Part shown: positions 1 to 8,884 of the stretch, one piece after another | How positions within the stretch are numbered: the stretch's first letter is position 1 | How the letters are laid out: each line of letters starts with the position of its first letter | NCBI GenBank assembly: GCA_913048385.1 | Contig: CAJWVZ010000011.1 | Coordinates: 1 to 64,000, forward strand | Source: an uncultured Gammaproteobacteria bacterium | GTDB lineage: Bacteria; Pseudomonadota; Gammaproteobacteria; Pseudomonadales; Pseudohongiellaceae | Direction of reading: 5' to 3' | Length of the DNA stretch: 64,000 bases | The notes under the pieces: model-generated | Seen by the model: the letters and a program-made list of their open reading frames with translations, nothing else | The model's database searches: none | What the model was told of the DNA's origin: nothing | Program-made: the position numbers and the translations under genes

Positions 1-323
1 GTACGAAAGAGCTCTCCGAAACCGTCAATATGGTCTTCAAATAAGACCTCGATCGACCGCTGGGTGTTATCTCGCTCAGTGAAACCAGTCCCGCCAGTCA
101 GCAAAATTACCTGAACGGCCGCATCCGCTATCAAACGAGATACCACCGCCCGGAGCTCATAGACATCATCTGGCACTATCTCCTTAGACAATACTTTGTG
201 TCCGAAGTCTGTAGCTCGACTAACCAAAACTTCTCCAGACTTGTCTGTCTCCTCCGTGCGAGTATCAGAGACGGTTACCACAGAAATGCGAAGTGAAACA
301 CTATCACCAGTGCGGGCGGACAT
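1..323 (-). CDS. moaB: Molybdenum cofactor biosynthesis protein MoaB (3' part cut by window edge)
   Basis: MoaB/MogA-fold protein of molybdopterin synthesis; in this family it binds or adenylylates molybdopterin before molybdate insertion. The visible N-terminal 107 residues start MSARTGDSVSLRISVVTVSD and contain the family signature LTGGTGFTERDNT, followed by VEGFGE-like residues DGFGELF, close to E. coli MoaB. The ATG at 323 lies five bases after the moaA stop, and its Shine-Dalgarno AGGAGGT is formed by the last codons of moaA, so the two are translationally coupled. The C-terminal part lies left of base 1. Confidence 0.93.
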   Translation of the reverse strand, partial: MSARTGDSVSLRISVVTVSDTRTEETDKSGEVLVSRATDFGHKVLSKEIVPDDVYELRAVVSRLIADAAVQVILLTGGTGFTERDNTQRSIEVLFEDHIDGFGELFR

Positions 324-328
324 GCTTC

Positions 329-1363
329 TCAACCTCCTGTCATATTCATCAGGCGCACCGGTTGTGGCTGACTTTTATCGTAGAAATAATGTTTTTCTGG
401 TTTCAGATCCATCGCCGAAATTATACTTTCCTTTAACAACGCATTTGTAAACTCCTCGGAGCGCAGGATGCCTCTCAAATCTACAGAATGCTCATTTCCC
501 AAACATAATAATAAGCGGCCTTCTACCGTTACACGAACGCGATTACAGTCTTCACAAAAGTTATGTGTAACTGGCGATATAAAGCCGATTCGAGAGTGAC
601 CATACTGTTCCACCCTTACATACCGTGAAGGCCCAGCTGTTTTCTCTTCCACATCTCTCAACTTATATTTCTGTTCTATGACCCTTCGAACCCAAGCATT
701 ACTGCAAGTTGTATCTTCTCTTGCATGATCGGAAGCCTCGCCGAGGGGCATCTCTTCTATAAACGCAATATCTATATTTTTAGATAGTGCATATTCAGTT
801 AGAGCCAAAACTTCGTCATCATTGTACCCACGCATGATTACCGAATTCAGCTTAATGCGATCAAAACCTGCATCTAGCGCAGCGTCAATACCATTCAAGA
901 CGCTTTCAAGCTTCCCTACTCTCGAAATTCTTTTAAACCTCTCAGAGTTCAAGCTATCTATACTTATGTTGACTCTATTTACTCCAGCGTGCCGGAGTGG
1001 AAGTGCGTACTTGTGCAGCTGGGCACCGTTCGTGGTCAGCAGCAGCTCCTCCAATCCAGGGAGCTCACCGAGCCTCTCAATCAAACTCATTACATTACTC
1101 CGAACTAGCGGCTCTCCGCCTGTTAAGCGTATCTTTTTTACGCCCAAGTCAACAAACGCCGCCGCTACAACGTACAATTCTTCGAGACTGAGAATCTGCT
1201 TCCTCGGCAAGAATTCCATATCCTCTGTCATACAATATACACAACGAAAATCACATCGATCTGTGACCGATAGGCGAATGTAATCCACACTTCGTCCAAA
1301 TCGATCTACAAGGCCCGTTGAAGTGGGCCCCGCGGGGGATCTCGCTAAAGAATTATTAGACAT
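329..1363 (-). CDS. moaA: GTP 3',8-cyclase MoaA (molybdenum cofactor step 1)
   Basis: Radical SAM enzyme that converts GTP into (8S)-3',8-cyclo-7,8-dihydroguanosine 5'-triphosphate, the first step of molybdopterin synthesis in the cytoplasm. At 344 residues it has normal length. The N-terminal radical SAM cluster is C37-x3-C41-x2-C44 (TDRCDFRCVYC). The C-terminal GTP-binding cluster is CEDC followed 13 residues later by a third Cys, near residues 265–285. The protein ends in the functionally important Gly-Gly tail (MTGG). It is followed directly by moaB. Other Moco-related genes in the window (MocA-like at 28.5 kb, XdhC-like at 40.9 kb) are not linked to it. Confidence 0.97.
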   Translation of the reverse strand: MSNNSLARSPAGPTSTGLVDRFGRSVDYIRLSVTDRCDFRCVYCMTEDMEFLPRKQILSLEELYVVAAAFVDLGVKKIRLTGGEPLVRSNVMSLIERLGELPGLEELLLTTNGAQLHKYALPLRHAGVNRVNISIDSLNSERFKRISRVGKLESVLNGIDAALDAGFDRIKLNSVIMRGYNDDEVLALTEYALSKNIDIAFIEEMPLGEASDHAREDTTCSNAWVRRVIEQKYKLRDVEEKTAGPSRYVRVEQYGHSRIGFISPVTHNFCEDCNRVRVTVEGRLLLCLGNEHSVDLRGILRSEEFTNALLKESIISAMDLKPEKHYFYDKSQPQPVRLMNMTGG

Positions 1364-1411
1364 CTAAAATATTCCGAAACATCACCTTAGTTATGCGTAA
1401 GATACTATATC

Positions 1412-1448
1412 GCAAAACCGGCACATCATGCAGAAAAATCCGGTTTGC
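1412..1448. repeat. Inverted repeat between lysE-like gene and moaA
   Basis: GCAAAACCGG at 1412–1421 and CCGGTTTGC at 1440–1448 can pair (nine base pairs with one bulged A) around an 18-base loop. It sits in the 97-base gap upstream of moaA on the minus strand. There is no T-run on either side, so it does not look like a rho-independent terminator; it could be a leader hairpin or an operator. The gap is too short for a full Moco riboswitch. Confidence 0.4.
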
Positions 1449-1460
1449 ATATTTGTCGAT

Positions 1461-2090
1461 CTAGACATCAAGCGCAATCCCTAAAGCAAGGAAAAGCAAA
1501 ACAATACCCATCGCTAAATCTATATATGGAGCAACTGGAGCCAATTTTCCTCTCACACTATCATGGCCGATACTATTTGCGAGCAATACAAACCATCCGA
1601 TCGTGGCCGCTGACAAATAAAGCCCATATCCAGCTTGCAGTGCTAGCGGCGTGGATGAATCAATAACCAGAGAGAATAACGCCAAAAAGAACAAAGTCGC
1701 CTTAGGATTCAACCCATTTGTCAAAAACCCATCCAGCCAGGCCCTAAAAATGGTCGGTTCTCCGCCTTTCTCAAGAGCTATGGTCAGGTTTTGGTAACTT
1801 GATTGCCTCCAGCTTGCTAAAATACGCACCCCCAAATAGCTTAGGTAAAATGCGGCTAAGACCTTTAATACAACAAGGAATAAATCAGACTGGGAAACTA
1901 AAACTGCCACACCCAACAAGCAATAAGAGACATGGAGTAAAATTCCGCACCCTATGCCCAAACTTGTCCAGACCCCAGCACTCGAGCCAAACCTGAGGCT
2001 TACCCTTACAACAAGGGCAAAATCTGGCCCCGGCGAGATGACAGCAAAAAAATGCGCAATCGATATCAAAAAAAACTCAGACCAGTTCAT
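1461..2090 (-). CDS. LysE/RhtB-family amino-acid exporter
   Basis: Inner-membrane exporter of the LysE/RhtB family, which expels amino acids or homoserine lactones. The family signature follows the first helix: SPGPDFALVVRVSLRFGS at about residues 19–36. Hydrophobic helices are visible at about 5–25, 38–62, 68–90, 112–135, 145–168 and 185–205, matching the usual six-helix, roughly 205-residue architecture. The start is set at ATG 2090; one TTG codon upstream in frame is less likely. The substrate cannot be told from sequence. It lies in the same direction between the ccm operon (24 bases after ccmI) and moaA. Confidence 0.88.
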   Translation of the reverse strand: MNWSEFFLISIAHFFAVISPGPDFALVVRVSLRFGSSAGVWTSLGIGCGILLHVSYCLLGVAVLVSQSDLFLVVLKVLAAFYLSYLGVRILASWRQSSYQNLTIALEKGGEPTIFRAWLDGFLTNGLNPKATLFFLALFSLVIDSSTPLALQAGYGLYLSAATIGWFVLLANSIGHDSVRGKLAPVAPYIDLAMGIVLLFLALGIALDV

Positions 2091-2114
2091 CAATCACCCA
2101 AAAACCGAGAATTA

Positions 2115-3371
2115 TTATGGGATCCTCGAAGACAGGATTAACGATAGCTCAGATGGTACATCACTGAGTGAAATTGATTCTGACACGACTCGAATATCCC
2201 CCGAATTCGGATTAGCAACACCTGAGTACGAAATAAGCGCAGACACATTGATCGCCTCTGCTGACGAGAGATTTAAGGGCCCTACAGCCTGCGCATTAGT
2301 CAACGTTATAACCGAAGGCAGATCTTTCACCGATAAAACTACAACGGCCAACGGTGGCAAACCTTCCTTATTAGCATCTCGAGCCGCAACAAAAATAATT
2401 GTATCGCCAGCCACATCTAGACCGTCTGCAAGACTCAACGAGACATTAATTAAAGGTGAGGTCATGTTGTCTGCGGCGAGAACGTTATTTTCTGAGGGGA
2501 CAAGAAGAAACTGAGCGTCAGAAATCTTTTGACGCAAAAGATTTGATTGAGGCGAATTAGGATTTGCTTGAATCAGTAATCGCCAATTCGCAATCGCCTC
2601 GCTATAGTCCTTTCTAGTTTCCGCATCACTCGCAAGAATTTGAAGAACAGCTGTTTCATTTGGGTTTCGTAGTCTTGCTTGCTCAATTGCTGCACTTACT
2701 CGCGGAGTTAAAACAAACTCATCGAGGATGTATCTAACCAAGGCCAACCGACCCAAAGATAATGCTTGCTCTGTTTCTTCGCTTAAACGGTCCGAGGATT
2801 GGCGATATGCAACCTCGGCTTCTGAATAAAGCCCGAGCATAGAAAAATTCTCACCTAAAAAATACCAAGCCCAAGGCAAAGGAGAAGATTCTGATTCTTC
2901 CATTACTACTGCGCCAAGAGCCGCAATCAATTCTCTTGTCTCCTCCAAGTCATCGCGATTAGCAGCTGTGCGCTCATACAAACTGCGAATATCCTCATGC
3001 TGACTGAACCCCCAATGGCCATAGAGAGAATATGACGCAACTGGAATCAACAAAACCGAAAAAATTGCAGCGAGCAAGTGCGGCTTACTTAATTTCTGGT
3101 GTACATAAGATTCGTCTTTATCTTCGCTTATATCCTCAAGGAGGCTTGATTTCAGCTCAGTGGTCAGCTGCATATGGAGTTCTCGCGAAATCAAATTCTC
3201 CCGTAAGTCTCTATCTAAGCTAGACCGCCGATCTTCGAATAACGAAATATTTTGCTCTTTGCGGCTTGAAAAAAAATTACTACCCTGAGCTCGACTTTGA
3301 GAGAAAAAAGGCGATAAGAAAAATCCCATTGCCACTAGTACAAGAAACCCAGAAAAAAATAGAAAAGTCAT
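2115..3371 (-). CDS. ccmI: Cytochrome c biogenesis protein CcmI
   Basis: CcmI is the apocytochrome c chaperone of the Ccm (System I) machinery. It presents apocytochrome to the haem ligation complex CcmFH. The sequence has an N-terminal membrane helix (about residues 2–22), a cytoplasmic coiled region rich in charged residues, a second helix (about 97–117, HLLAAIFSVLLIPVASYSLY), and a periplasmic TPR-containing part (about 150–290; repeats such as SEAIANWRLLIQANPNSPQ). The last ~120 residues form the C-terminal periplasmic domain. Its 418 residues match two-domain CcmI/CycH proteins. It is the last gene of the ccm operon, 46 bases after ccmH. Confidence 0.9.
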   Translation of the reverse strand: MTFLFFSGFLVLVAMGFFLSPFFSQSRAQGSNFFSSRKEQNISLFEDRRSSLDRDLRENLISRELHMQLTTELKSSLLEDISEDKDESYVHQKLSKPHLLAAIFSVLLIPVASYSLYGHWGFSQHEDIRSLYERTAANRDDLEETRELIAALGAVVMEESESSPLPWAWYFLGENFSMLGLYSEAEVAYRQSSDRLSEETEQALSLGRLALVRYILDEFVLTPRVSAAIEQARLRNPNETAVLQILASDAETRKDYSEAIANWRLLIQANPNSPQSNLLRQKISDAQFLLVPSENNVLAADNMTSPLINVSLSLADGLDVAGDTIIFVAARDANKEGLPPLAVVVLSVKDLPSVITLTNAQAVGPLNLSSAEAINVSALISYSGVANPNSGDIRVVSESISLSDVPSELSLILSSRIP

Positions 3372-3417
3372 AAAAATTCACTTAAGCAAAACAGGGTCAA
3401 CACTATCAACAGAACGA

Positions 3418-3936
3418 TCAGCTAGTCTTACCTTTAATTTTTAGATTCTGCTCCTCTCGCGTCAGTAAAGATTCAATCTTGTTCTGATCCGAATCAGTAA
3501 GCGTCTTATTTTTTAACGTCAACGACTGCGCACTTCTAAAAACAGAAAAACCTACACATCCCCCAATTAACAAGAAAAAAGCGGGGCCCACCCATAAGAA
3601 AATAGTACCAACAGTGAGCCGTGGCTTATAAAAGATAAAGTCGCCATAACGTTCAAACATAAAGTCTTTAATTTCGCGGTCAGTTTGGCCTTCCTTTATC
3701 ATCAAATATATTTCCCTTCGCAAATCTTCCGCGACTCCACCGGACGAACCTGAGAGGCTGGTGTTTTGACACATTGGGCATCTTAATTCATTTGACAAAT
3801 TTCGAAACCTTTCCTGATTCTCTGCTTTATCAAATTGAAATGTATCTACCTGAGCCACCACAGCAAAGCTGACAAACGAAGAACAAATAAGAAAGAAGAC
3901 CGAAATATTTCTGAGCCATATCTTATAAAAATTCAC
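3418..3936 (-). CDS. ccmH: Cytochrome c biogenesis protein CcmH
   Basis: Thioredoxin-like membrane-anchored reductant of apocytochrome c in the haem ligation complex. A signal/anchor segment is at residues 10–28. The LRCPMCQNTSLSGSS motif (LRCxxCQN) with the CPMC redox pair is near residues 52–66, and one membrane helix lies at about 107–130. At 172 residues it is the short CcmH form, matching the presence of a separate ccmI. The GTG start overlaps the ccmG stop (GTGA), indicating coupled translation. Confidence 0.95.
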   Translation of the reverse strand: MNFYKIWLRNISVFFLICSSFVSFAVVAQVDTFQFDKAENQERFRNLSNELRCPMCQNTSLSGSSGGVAEDLRREIYLMIKEGQTDREIKDFMFERYGDFIFYKPRLTVGTIFLWVGPAFFLLIGGCVGFSVFRSAQSLTLKNKTLTDSDQNKIESLLTREEQNLKIKGKTS

Positions 3937-4475
3937 ATTCCCACCAATGCGATTTTAGGTGTGCGAAGGCTCTTAACAAGTGGTAAAAAGACTTCTCGCC
4001 AAACCGAATCGTTTAACACACTGACGTGCCGGTATCGAATAATCCCTTCCGCATCGACTAAATATGTCTCCGGAGCACCATACACTCCCAAATCAATACC
4101 AAAGCGCCCGCTAGGATCAGCGATGCTGAACAGAAATGGGTCTCCGTTTTCTTTTAACCAATCGTCAGCTAAATTTAATTCATCGCGATAATTGATGCCA
4201 ACGACTGGAATCTCCCCACGCTCAGTTAGACTCATAAATGTCGGGTGTTCAATCAGACATGGCAAACAATAACTTCCCCAGACATTCAAAAGAAATATCT
4301 CTCCTGGCAAATCATTGTTTGTTACTAGAGATCCATCAATAGTTTTAAGGGAAAACGAGGGAACTTGCTTGCCAACTAAAACAGATGGCAAGTCTTTGTT
4401 CTCTAAAAATAGTCCGACAGCCAAGGCAGCGATAAAGGAAAAGAACGCAGAAATCGGCAGCAAGCGTTTTAACAT
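3933..4475 (-). CDS. ccmG: Thiol:disulfide oxidoreductase CcmG/DsbE
   Basis: Periplasmic membrane-tethered thioredoxin that keeps the CxxCH cysteines of apocytochrome c reduced. From ATG 4475 the protein has 180 residues (E. coli DsbE is 185): an N-terminal anchor helix (MLKRLLPISAFFSFIAAL), then a thioredoxin fold with active site GSYCLPCLIEHP. The usual Trp before the first Cys is Tyr here. The frame stays open upstream into ccmF, but the chosen ATG lies one base after the ccmF stop, has a GGGG ribosome site and gives the family's usual N terminus. Confidence 0.94.
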   Translation of the reverse strand: MLKRLLPISAFFSFIAALAVGLFLENKDLPSVLVGKQVPSFSLKTIDGSLVTNNDLPGEIFLLNVWGSYCLPCLIEHPTFMSLTERGEIPVVGINYRDELNLADDWLKENGDPFLFSIADPSGRFGIDLGVYGAPETYLVDAEGIIRYRHVSVLNDSVWREVFLPLVKSLRTPKIALVGM

Positions 4476-4476
4476 T

Positions 4477-6480
4477 TCATACCCCAACATCCGCAGTCTT
4501 TCCAGAACTATAGGTTGCGAGACTTTTCTTATTTTTATCAACTGACTCCTGCAAGTATCGATATCGCTTATCTGCAGCCGATACCAAGCCGCCAAAAACC
4601 ATAAACAGCGCTCCCAACCAAATCCACCTTACAAACGGTTTCACATAAAGCGTCATCGACCAAGCGCCATTTTCTTTTTGCTCGCCAAGGGTAACAAATA
4701 AATCCCTAAGAAACCCTGCGTCGATTGCCATTTCCGTCGATGGTGTACCGCTCGCAAAATATACCCTACGCTGAGGGAGCAGCTCAGTTAAAAAAATATC
4801 ATCTTTAGAGACATTGATAGAGACTTCTTGCCCAGAAAAATTTTTGCCGGAAACCGACCTTGCGGCTCCAATTTCAAAATTAAACTCACCTAGATCAGTA
4901 CTTTCTCCGCTCTGCAGCAACACGCTTTTCTCAATGCTATAAGAGCTTGTTAAAGAGATTCCAGCGACCATAACCGCCACACCAATATGGGCTAATTGCA
5001 TCCCGTAATAACTGAGCGACAAACCCCGCACCCCTTCTACAATATTGCTTTTTTTTCTAATCTTGTTACCAAAATCACTGATCATGCTCAGCGAAATCCA
5101 TAAGGCAAAACCGACACCAGCAATTGACCAGAAATCAAACTCCAACGTTATTACCAGCGGGAGCCCTATTCCAAGCACCAAACTAATCATCGCCACCCTA
5201 CCAAGCCGAGTTACCATGGAGCGAACCGAGGTGCTTTTCCACATTGATAACGGCCCCACTGCCATAAAAAAAATTAAAGGGATCATGAGCGGGATAAAGA
5301 TTGCGTTAAAATACGGCGGGCCGATCGAAATAAGCTTACCTGTCAATGCCTGAAAAATCATCGGAAAAAGCGTTCCGAGAAGCACTGAGGCAGCAGCAAC
5401 GACCAAAAGAACATTATTTGTTAAAAGAAACATCTCTCGAGAACTTAATTCAAAACCAACCCCACCCTTGAGCAACGGGGATCTAACAGCATATAAAAGC
5501 AATCCCCCCCCGATAGATAGAACAAGAATTCCTAATATAAAAATGCCTCTCTCTGGATCCGAGGCAAAAGCATGTATCGAGGTGAGAAGGCCAGAGCGAG
5601 TAATAAAAGTTCCCAATAAACTTCCAGCAAACGCTAAAATTGATAACATCACGGTCCAGCTCTTAAAAGCCCCTCTCTTTTCAGATACCGCTAAAGAATG
5701 GACTAGCGCTGTACCAAGGAGCCAAGTGATCAGAGGAGGATTTTCAACAGGATCCCACGCCCACCAGCCTCCCCAACCAAGCTCGTAGTAAGCCCACCAA
5801 CTCCCGAGGCATAGACCCAGAGTAAGAATGGCCCACGCAACATTAGCCCATGGTCGACACCAGCGGGCCCACGCTGAGTCAAGTCGACCGCTCAAGAGCG
5901 CTGCCATTGCGAAAGCAAACACAACGGAAAACCCTACGTAACCCATGTAAAGAGTGGGAGGATGAACAATAAAACCAAAATCCTGAAGCGCAGAATTAAG
6001 ATCGGCGCCGTCAGCCGGCGCTAGCGGTACGACTCGATCAAACGGATTCGACGTTGCCAATAAAAATAGCAGGTACCCGACGGAAAGCATTCCTAGAATA
6101 CTTAAGACTCGAGCCAAAAAGTCGAGAGGTACACTACGACTGAAATGTGCAACCGCGAGCATCCAGCCCGAAAGCATAAATATCCACAGCAGAAAGGACC
6201 CTTCATGCCCTCCCCAGACCGCAGTTAATTTGTACCGCTCTGGCAAAAGGGTATTCGAATGCTCAGCTACATATAATACTGAAAAATCATCTGTTGCAAA
6301 CGCTGCGGTAAGTGACACATAAGCGAGGGCAACGAAAACAAAAACTCCAACCGTCAATGGGCGCGCTAAACTCATTAACACGACGTCGCCTTTTACCGAA
6401 CCAATAAACGGAAACACGCTTAGAAGCACACAAAGATTAAGCGCAAGGATCAATGAAAAGTGACCGATTTCTGGCAGCAT
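4477..6480 (-). CDS. ccmF: Haem lyase CcmF (cytochrome c synthetase subunit)
   Basis: Large inner-membrane protein that ligates haem from holo-CcmE to apocytochrome c. Its 667 residues with about 14–15 hydrophobic segments are typical. The tryptophan-rich WWD domain is plain: GWGGWWAWDPVENPPLITWL at about residues 228–247. Periplasmic loop His residues such as WGGHEGSF (about 88–95) and VHPPTLYMGYVG (about 170–182) match the family's haem-ligand regions. Its ATG overlaps the TAA of ccmE by one base, and ccmG follows at once, so the operon is tightly coupled. Confidence 0.97.
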   Translation of the reverse strand: MLPEIGHFSLILALNLCVLLSVFPFIGSVKGDVVLMSLARPLTVGVFVFVALAYVSLTAAFATDDFSVLYVAEHSNTLLPERYKLTAVWGGHEGSFLLWIFMLSGWMLAVAHFSRSVPLDFLARVLSILGMLSVGYLLFLLATSNPFDRVVPLAPADGADLNSALQDFGFIVHPPTLYMGYVGFSVVFAFAMAALLSGRLDSAWARWCRPWANVAWAILTLGLCLGSWWAYYELGWGGWWAWDPVENPPLITWLLGTALVHSLAVSEKRGAFKSWTVMLSILAFAGSLLGTFITRSGLLTSIHAFASDPERGIFILGILVLSIGGGLLLYAVRSPLLKGGVGFELSSREMFLLTNNVLLVVAAASVLLGTLFPMIFQALTGKLISIGPPYFNAIFIPLMIPLIFFMAVGPLSMWKSTSVRSMVTRLGRVAMISLVLGIGLPLVITLEFDFWSIAGVGFALWISLSMISDFGNKIRKKSNIVEGVRGLSLSYYGMQLAHIGVAVMVAGISLTSSYSIEKSVLLQSGESTDLGEFNFEIGAARSVSGKNFSGQEVSINVSKDDIFLTELLPQRRVYFASGTPSTEMAIDAGFLRDLFVTLGEQKENGAWSMTLYVKPFVRWIWLGALFMVFGGLVSAADKRYRYLQESVDKNKKSLATYSSGKTADVGV

Positions 6481-6962
6481 TATTTTGTTAGTTCCTCATT
6501 TACCAAATCCGATTCATCTGCGTTGAGCAATTTTGCAGCATCCATCGCAGCCTTAACCTCAGGCGACATATAATTTTCATCATGCTTCGCTAGCACCTTC
6601 GTAGCCTGAAAAATACCGAAGGCGTCAACACTCCCTTCCGCAACAATTCCCTGCCCCTCTCGGAATAAGTCGGGCAGAATTCCTGAGGCTTCGTTGTAAG
6701 CTATCGGCACATCGGAAACGAAGTCAGTTGTCGTAAACCTAACTGCCAAATCAAGTTCGTTTTTTACAAGCGAGCCTTCCTTTACCATCCCACCAATGCG
6801 AAAGGCCTGACCGGGTTGCACTTCTCCCTGAGCCACTTGAGTTGGCGTAAAAAACATATTGATGTTTTGGGACAATGCAAAAAGCGTTAAACCAACGGTC
6901 ACGCTCAGACCAAAACTAATAAACAAAATAAGCGCTAGCCTGTTTCGTCGATGCGGTTTCAC
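6480..6962 (-). CDS. ccmE: Haem chaperone CcmE
   Basis: Periplasmic membrane-anchored haem chaperone that binds haem covalently through one His and passes it to CcmF. After a basic N terminus and one helix (about residues 9–30) comes the OB-fold domain. The hallmark motif AKHDENYMSPEV near residues 123–134 contains the haem-binding His and the following Tyr. The family usually has Pro where Ser stands here. Length (160) is normal. The start is GTG at 6962, preceded by a very strong ribosome site (AAGGAGG, five-base spacing). Confidence 0.97.
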   Translation of the reverse strand: MKPHRRNRLALILFISFGLSVTVGLTLFALSQNINMFFTPTQVAQGEVQPGQAFRIGGMVKEGSLVKNELDLAVRFTTTDFVSDVPIAYNEASGILPDLFREGQGIVAEGSVDAFGIFQATKVLAKHDENYMSPEVKAAMDAAKLLNADESDLVNEELTK

Positions 6963-7022
6963 AGATACCTCCTTTCCCAGATCGAGTTAATCTTTCCAGA
7001 TCTCGACGGCTAATCTCTTTGA

Positions 7023-7214
7023 TCATTGATCCTGCAGCTGCCCTTTTCGGGCTCTCTTGAGATTGCGAATAATACTTTTACGCTTTTTGAGAGGTAGCCA
7101 CAAATTAGCCACTAGAAAAATAGCAAACAAACCATAGACGGCCCAGACGTTGAAGGCATAGCCGCCCATGTCGATGAAATCCGAAAAGCTAGAAAATTGA
7201 ATTGTCGATAGCAT
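7023..7214 (-). CDS. ccmD: Haem exporter accessory protein CcmD
   Basis: Small single-helix membrane protein that releases holo-CcmE from the CcmABC transporter. The 63 residues show the family layout: a polar start with FIDMGGYAFNVWAVYG, one helix (about 18–40) and a strongly basic cytoplasmic tail (KKRKSIIRNLKRARKG). The Tyr in the MGGYA segment matches the conserved Tyr of CcmD. The ribosome site AGGAG lies seven bases before ATG 7214. It sits between ccmC and ccmE as in other System I operons. Confidence 0.92.
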   Translation of the reverse strand: MLSTIQFSSFSDFIDMGGYAFNVWAVYGLFAIFLVANLWLPLKKRKSIIRNLKRARKGQLQDQ

Positions 7215-7259
7215 TTTTGAAGCTCCTAAGTAACGACACTACATTGCGCCAATTCGTCT

Positions 7260-8003
7260 CTACGAATCATTAGCAATTTCCTGAACCCAAACAGCGTTTT
7301 TCTCTCGCTCGAGAATCTCATTCCTAGTAGACAAGATGAGACTAATGCCCATAAATAGGTAAACGCCTAAAATCATTAACAGGGTCACAACCCAAAACTC
7401 CGGGCCATTCACATCGCCGCCGCCAATTGTCACAGCGCTTGCGGGCTGATGGAGAGTGTTCCACCACTCTACCGAATACTTAATCACCACTACATTTATG
7501 CAACCCAAAATCGCGAGCAACGCGCAAGCTCGGGCAGACTGATCATTATCATCAAGAGCTGAGCGCAATGAAATCACGCCTATCATCAAGAAAAACTGGA
7601 ACAACATAGAGACCAAACGGCTATCTGACCATTCCCACCAAGTACCCCAAGTGACGCTTCCCCAGAGCGAACCCGTAGCGAGAGTCAAAAATGAGAACCA
7701 AGCTCCTATCGGCGCTGCGTTCTTTGCGACCATATCCGCTAGTTTCATCTTCCACACAAGGGTAATCGCACCCGCAACCGCCATAAGCGGGAAAAACGCC
7801 AAAGAAGTTCCTGCTACAGCAACGTGAACGACTAAAATTCTCGAGGTATAACCTTGTTGGTAATCCGGTGGCAAAAACAACAATGCCCATACTGTTGCAA
7901 AACCAATCGAAAGCACCATTGCTCCGGACATCCACGGCAACCATCGCCCGGATATTTCATAAAACCATTTTGGGGAACCCAATTTAGCGAACCAAACCCA
8001 CAT
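7260..8003 (-). CDS. ccmC: Haem export/transfer protein CcmC
   Basis: Six-helix inner-membrane protein that loads haem on CcmE. The haem-ligand regions are LVVHVAVAG (about residues 64–72) and VEWWNTLHQPAS (about 170–181). The WWD-type motif reads WGTWWEWSDSRLVS, one residue longer than the form I remember (WGTWWVWDARLTS), a small oddity. The start is ATG 8003, giving MWVWFAKLGSPKW and 247 residues with a GAGGTG ribosome site eight bases upstream; an upstream in-frame TTG (8036) lacks this. A 164-base gap separates it from ccmB, the widest in the operon. Confidence 0.94.
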   Translation of the reverse strand: MWVWFAKLGSPKWFYEISGRWLPWMSGAMVLSIGFATVWALLFLPPDYQQGYTSRILVVHVAVAGTSLAFFPLMAVAGAITLVWKMKLADMVAKNAAPIGAWFSFLTLATGSLWGSVTWGTWWEWSDSRLVSMLFQFFLMIGVISLRSALDDNDQSARACALLAILGCINVVVIKYSVEWWNTLHQPASAVTIGGGDVNGPEFWVVTLLMILGVYLFMGISLILSTRNEILEREKNAVWVQEIANDS

Positions 8004-8167
8004 ATCCTGCTCACCTCGGTTATAAAGAAATTTCAAAAATCTTCGAATTGTATCACGAACCTCAAAGCCAAAAATAAGACGAGAGCTAGTATTCTACGCC
8101 GCTCAGGTAAAACCAGACCTTGAGAGGCTGAAGCCGAGTAAAAACCCCAAAAATCTTTAACATTTAA
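8004..8167 (-). other. Wide spacer between ccmB and ccmC
   Basis: This 164-base gap inside an otherwise tightly packed operon holds no reading frame that I can support. No clear promoter or hairpin stood out. It may contain an internal promoter for ccmC and the genes after it. Confidence 0.3.
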
Positions 8168-8884
8168 TCATGCAACACTGATACGAAGGGCTGCAGCTGA
8201 CGCAAGTGGCGCAAGACTAAAGGCGGCCACTAACATAGCACCCATCAAAGCCAAATATCCCTCTACCGGGAGGCCTGTCAGACCGGCGTTTACCGCAAGG
8301 GTGCCAAAAACAAGAATGGGTACGCACATCGGAAGGACTATAACGGCTAAAATAAGGCCCCGGCTGCCTAACCCGACTGTCAAAGCCACGGCAATTGAGC
8401 CGACCAACGTTAAAAAAGGAGTACCTAGCAACAGACTTATCAACAAAATAATGAGTTGGTCAGATGGATAACTCAGCATGATTGCTAAAAAAGGCGAGAT
8501 TAAAACGACTGGCAGCCCGCTGACGAGCCAATGGGCACAATTCTTCGCTAGAACCAAAAAATAAAGGGGATGAGGACTTAGCAGAAGCGTTTCTAACGAC
8601 CCATCTTCGAAATCGGCTCGGTACATAGAGTCCAGCGACAACATTGCTGCTAGAAGAGCCGTTATCCAAATTACACCTGGAGCGATCCGAGACAGAAATA
8701 CTGACTCCGGAGAAACAGCCAAAGGAAACAGCGACACAACGATGACGAAGAACACAAAGGGATTTACGAAGTCACCTTTCCTTCGGAAGGCTAGCATTAA
8801 ATCGCGCTCTAAGGTTATTCTAAAAGCCCTAGTTATACTGACGGCCCCAGCCAAATTTCGCCTATCAAGATCAAGGGCACTCAT
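8168..8884 (-). CDS. ccmB: Haem exporter membrane subunit CcmB
   Basis: Permease of the CcmAB ABC transporter, which powers release of holo-CcmE from CcmC. The family features are an N-terminal cytoplasmic stretch with RDLMLAFRRKGDFVNPF, then about six helices over residues 40–235. The conserved segment YRADFEDGSLETLLLSPHP follows helix two. Length (238) is close to E. coli CcmB (220). Its ATG overlaps the ccmA stop (ATGA). Confidence 0.95.
   Translation of the reverse strand: MSALDLDRRNLAGAVSITRAFRITLERDLMLAFRRKGDFVNPFVFFVIVVSLFPLAVSPESVFLSRIAPGVIWITALLAAMLSLDSMYRADFEDGSLETLLLSPHPLYFLVLAKNCAHWLVSGLPVVLISPFLAIMLSYPSDQLIILLISLLLGTPFLTLVGSIAVALTVGLGSRGLILAVIVLPMCVPILVFGTLAVNAGLTGLPVEGYLALMGAMLVAAFSLAPLASAAALRISVA

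Noticed and set aside
822-1283. Plus-strand frame opposite moaA
   Set aside because: A shadow of moaA in another frame, with no family resemblance; the same holds for many frames opposite ccmF, argG, cofGH and others.
1364-1460. Moco riboswitch upstream of moaA
   Set aside because: The gap is only 97 bases and shows just one hairpin; the riboswitch needs more than that.
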